NCBI RefSeq assembly: GCF_013204825.1
Contig: NZ_JABMKV010000002.1
Location: 1,149,594-1,213,593 of the forward strand
Source of the DNA: Pedobacter boryungensis
GTDB lineage: Bacteria > Bacteroidota > Bacteroidia > Sphingobacteriales > Sphingobacteriaceae
DNA length: 64,000 bases
Reading direction: 5' to 3'
A program made the position numbers and the translations under genes. Under the pieces are notes generated by a model. That model worked only from the letters and a program-made list of their open reading frames with translations, ran no database searches and was not told the DNA's origin. Shown here piece after piece: positions 63,353 to 64,000 of the stretch; within the stretch, counting starts at the first letter, position 1, and each line of letters opens with the position of its first letter.

Positions 63353-63630
63353 TTAAAAATAATGTCCGCTAAGCTAATTAAAGGCTTTCAACCTGTCAAA
63401 CACTTAACAATTTTTAACATTAAAGCTTTAAATAAAACCATTAATGCAATATATAGTATTATATATTATATAGACTATTAAATTTTTGCTACATCAATTA
63501 ATTCAATAATCTAAATGCCAATCATAAAATTGATAACCTTATATATTATATATGATGTTCATGACATCTTAGTTAAAATAAATCTAAATACACTTATATA
63601 ATAAAGTAAGTCATTTTCTCCTTTAGAAGG
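63353..63630. other. AT-rich spacer between divergent transcription units
   Basis: The spacer holds runs of TATATTATATA palindromes (about 63448-63476 and 63541-63554) and no gene. Confidence 0.5.
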
Positions 63631-63735
63631 ATGGTTGGGTCGGGGTTTGGCCGGACTTGTGACAATTGTGCCCGAGCGAACTGCGGGGCAAACGCGAGCC
63701 ATTTCCGGGGGCGACTAGGGGCGGGATCAAACTTT
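63631..63735. other. GC-rich segment upstream of the stable-RNA-type promoters
   Basis: About 100 bp with markedly higher GC content than the rest of the window (for example CCATTTCCGGGGGCGACTAG near 63699-63718). An 80-codon ORF across it is not protein-like. It may be a structured leader or a remnant of an upstream RNA gene. Confidence 0.4.
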
Positions 63736-63792
63736 TTCATGGTGTTTTTCATACACTTAGGTGTTCTATGGCAGAAAAAGTGGGTTTGGTGT

Positions 63793-63823
63793 TTGTCTTT
63801 TCGGATAATTTCCCTACTTTTGC
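63793..63823 (+). promoter_or_regulatory. Strong promoter P1 at the right edge
   Basis: TTTG (63793-63796), 19-nt spacer, TACTTTTG (63816-63823), then GCAACCTGCTTCGGAGGA. Near-copy of P2. Confidence 0.7.
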
Positions 63824-63948
63824 AACCTGCTTCGGAGGAGGCTAGGGAGACATTGAAAGTGGCACTGCGTTAGGCAGGAAGGGGATTGAAAGTAAAACGG
63901 CTAGTATTTAGCCACTTACGGATAGGGCGAAAAAAACTTTAAAAAAAG

Positions 63949-63979
63949 TTTTGGGAAGCTAAAAAGTTTCCTACCTTTG
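63949..63979 (+). promoter_or_regulatory. Strong promoter P2 at the right edge
   Basis: TTTTG (63949-63953), 18-nt spacer, TACCTTTG (63972-63979), then GCAACCCGCTACGGAGGT. The downstream gene lies beyond the window. The doubled promoter and start sequence fit an rRNA or tRNA operon. Confidence 0.7.
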
Positions 63980-64000
63980 CAACCCGCTACGGAGGTAACG

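Noticed and set aside
63631..63873. 80-codon ORF before the right-edge promoters
   Set aside because: It runs through a GC-rich block and over promoter P1. The composition changes midway and no protein feature is visible.

Overview
The window reads as chromosomal DNA of a Bacteroidota bacterium, most likely Sphingobacteriaceae (Pedobacter-like). The DNA is AT-rich. Promoters follow the Bacteroidota pattern TTTG-N18-20-TAnnTTTG and Shine-Dalgarno sites are not evident. Signature genes include a Bacteroidota-type rpoZ, porD (type IX secretion), TonB-type barrels with carboxypeptidase-regulatory domains, membrane pyrophosphatase and DUF4468. No tRNA, rRNA, transposase or CRISPR array was found inside the window.

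Layout. 1-5.9 kb: end of a sugar MFS transporter, dCMP deaminase, guaA, a binding-protein-like lipoprotein and an RsmB-type rRNA methyltransferase. 5.9-13.1 kb: a small membrane ORF, MarC, two APC permeases and hppA. 13.4-16.4 kb: a hypothetical gene, an AraC regulator with an SDR oxidoreductase, and a secreted cysteine-rich protein. 16.5-23.0 kb (minus strand): an accessory locus in which M23 peptidase, O-antigen-ligase-like protein and a JAB-motif lipoprotein are translationally coupled and followed by two tandemly duplicated families of small secreted proteins, several copies of which are frameshifted. 23-31 kb: more accessory DNA, with palindromic repeats, a 21-bp minisatellite and a one-strand array of single genes (immunity-like proteins, methyltransferase, AraC/GyrI regulator, HEAT protein, NADAR hydrolase). 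31-47.4 kb: mostly housekeeping genes (radical SAM protein, amt plus outer-membrane barrel, TlpA thioredoxin, YkuK, DEAD-box helicase, receiver protein, M61 peptidase, ettA, clpC). 47.6-48.4 kb: two tandem secreted mini-proteins with a C-terminal sorting-type tail. 48.4-57.2 kb (minus strand): ATP-grasp protein, radical SAM protein, TonB-type receptor, two paralogous regulatory-domain proteins and recN. 57.3-59.7 kb: blaI-blaR1 with visible operators. 59.8-63.3 kb: bamD-rpoZ-coaBC-porD. The window ends in two tandem strong promoters that fire rightward out of the window, probably toward a stable-RNA operon.

The main candidates for something undescribed are the coupled M23/ligase/JAB-lipoprotein locus with its decaying duplicated followers, the paired CTERM-type mini-proteins with a direct-repeat regulatory site, and the immunity-type gene array. 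Several housekeeping genes have a -7 element ending only 3-6 nt before the ATG, which predicts leaderless mRNAs. Functions of the accessory genes are inferred from motifs and layout only.
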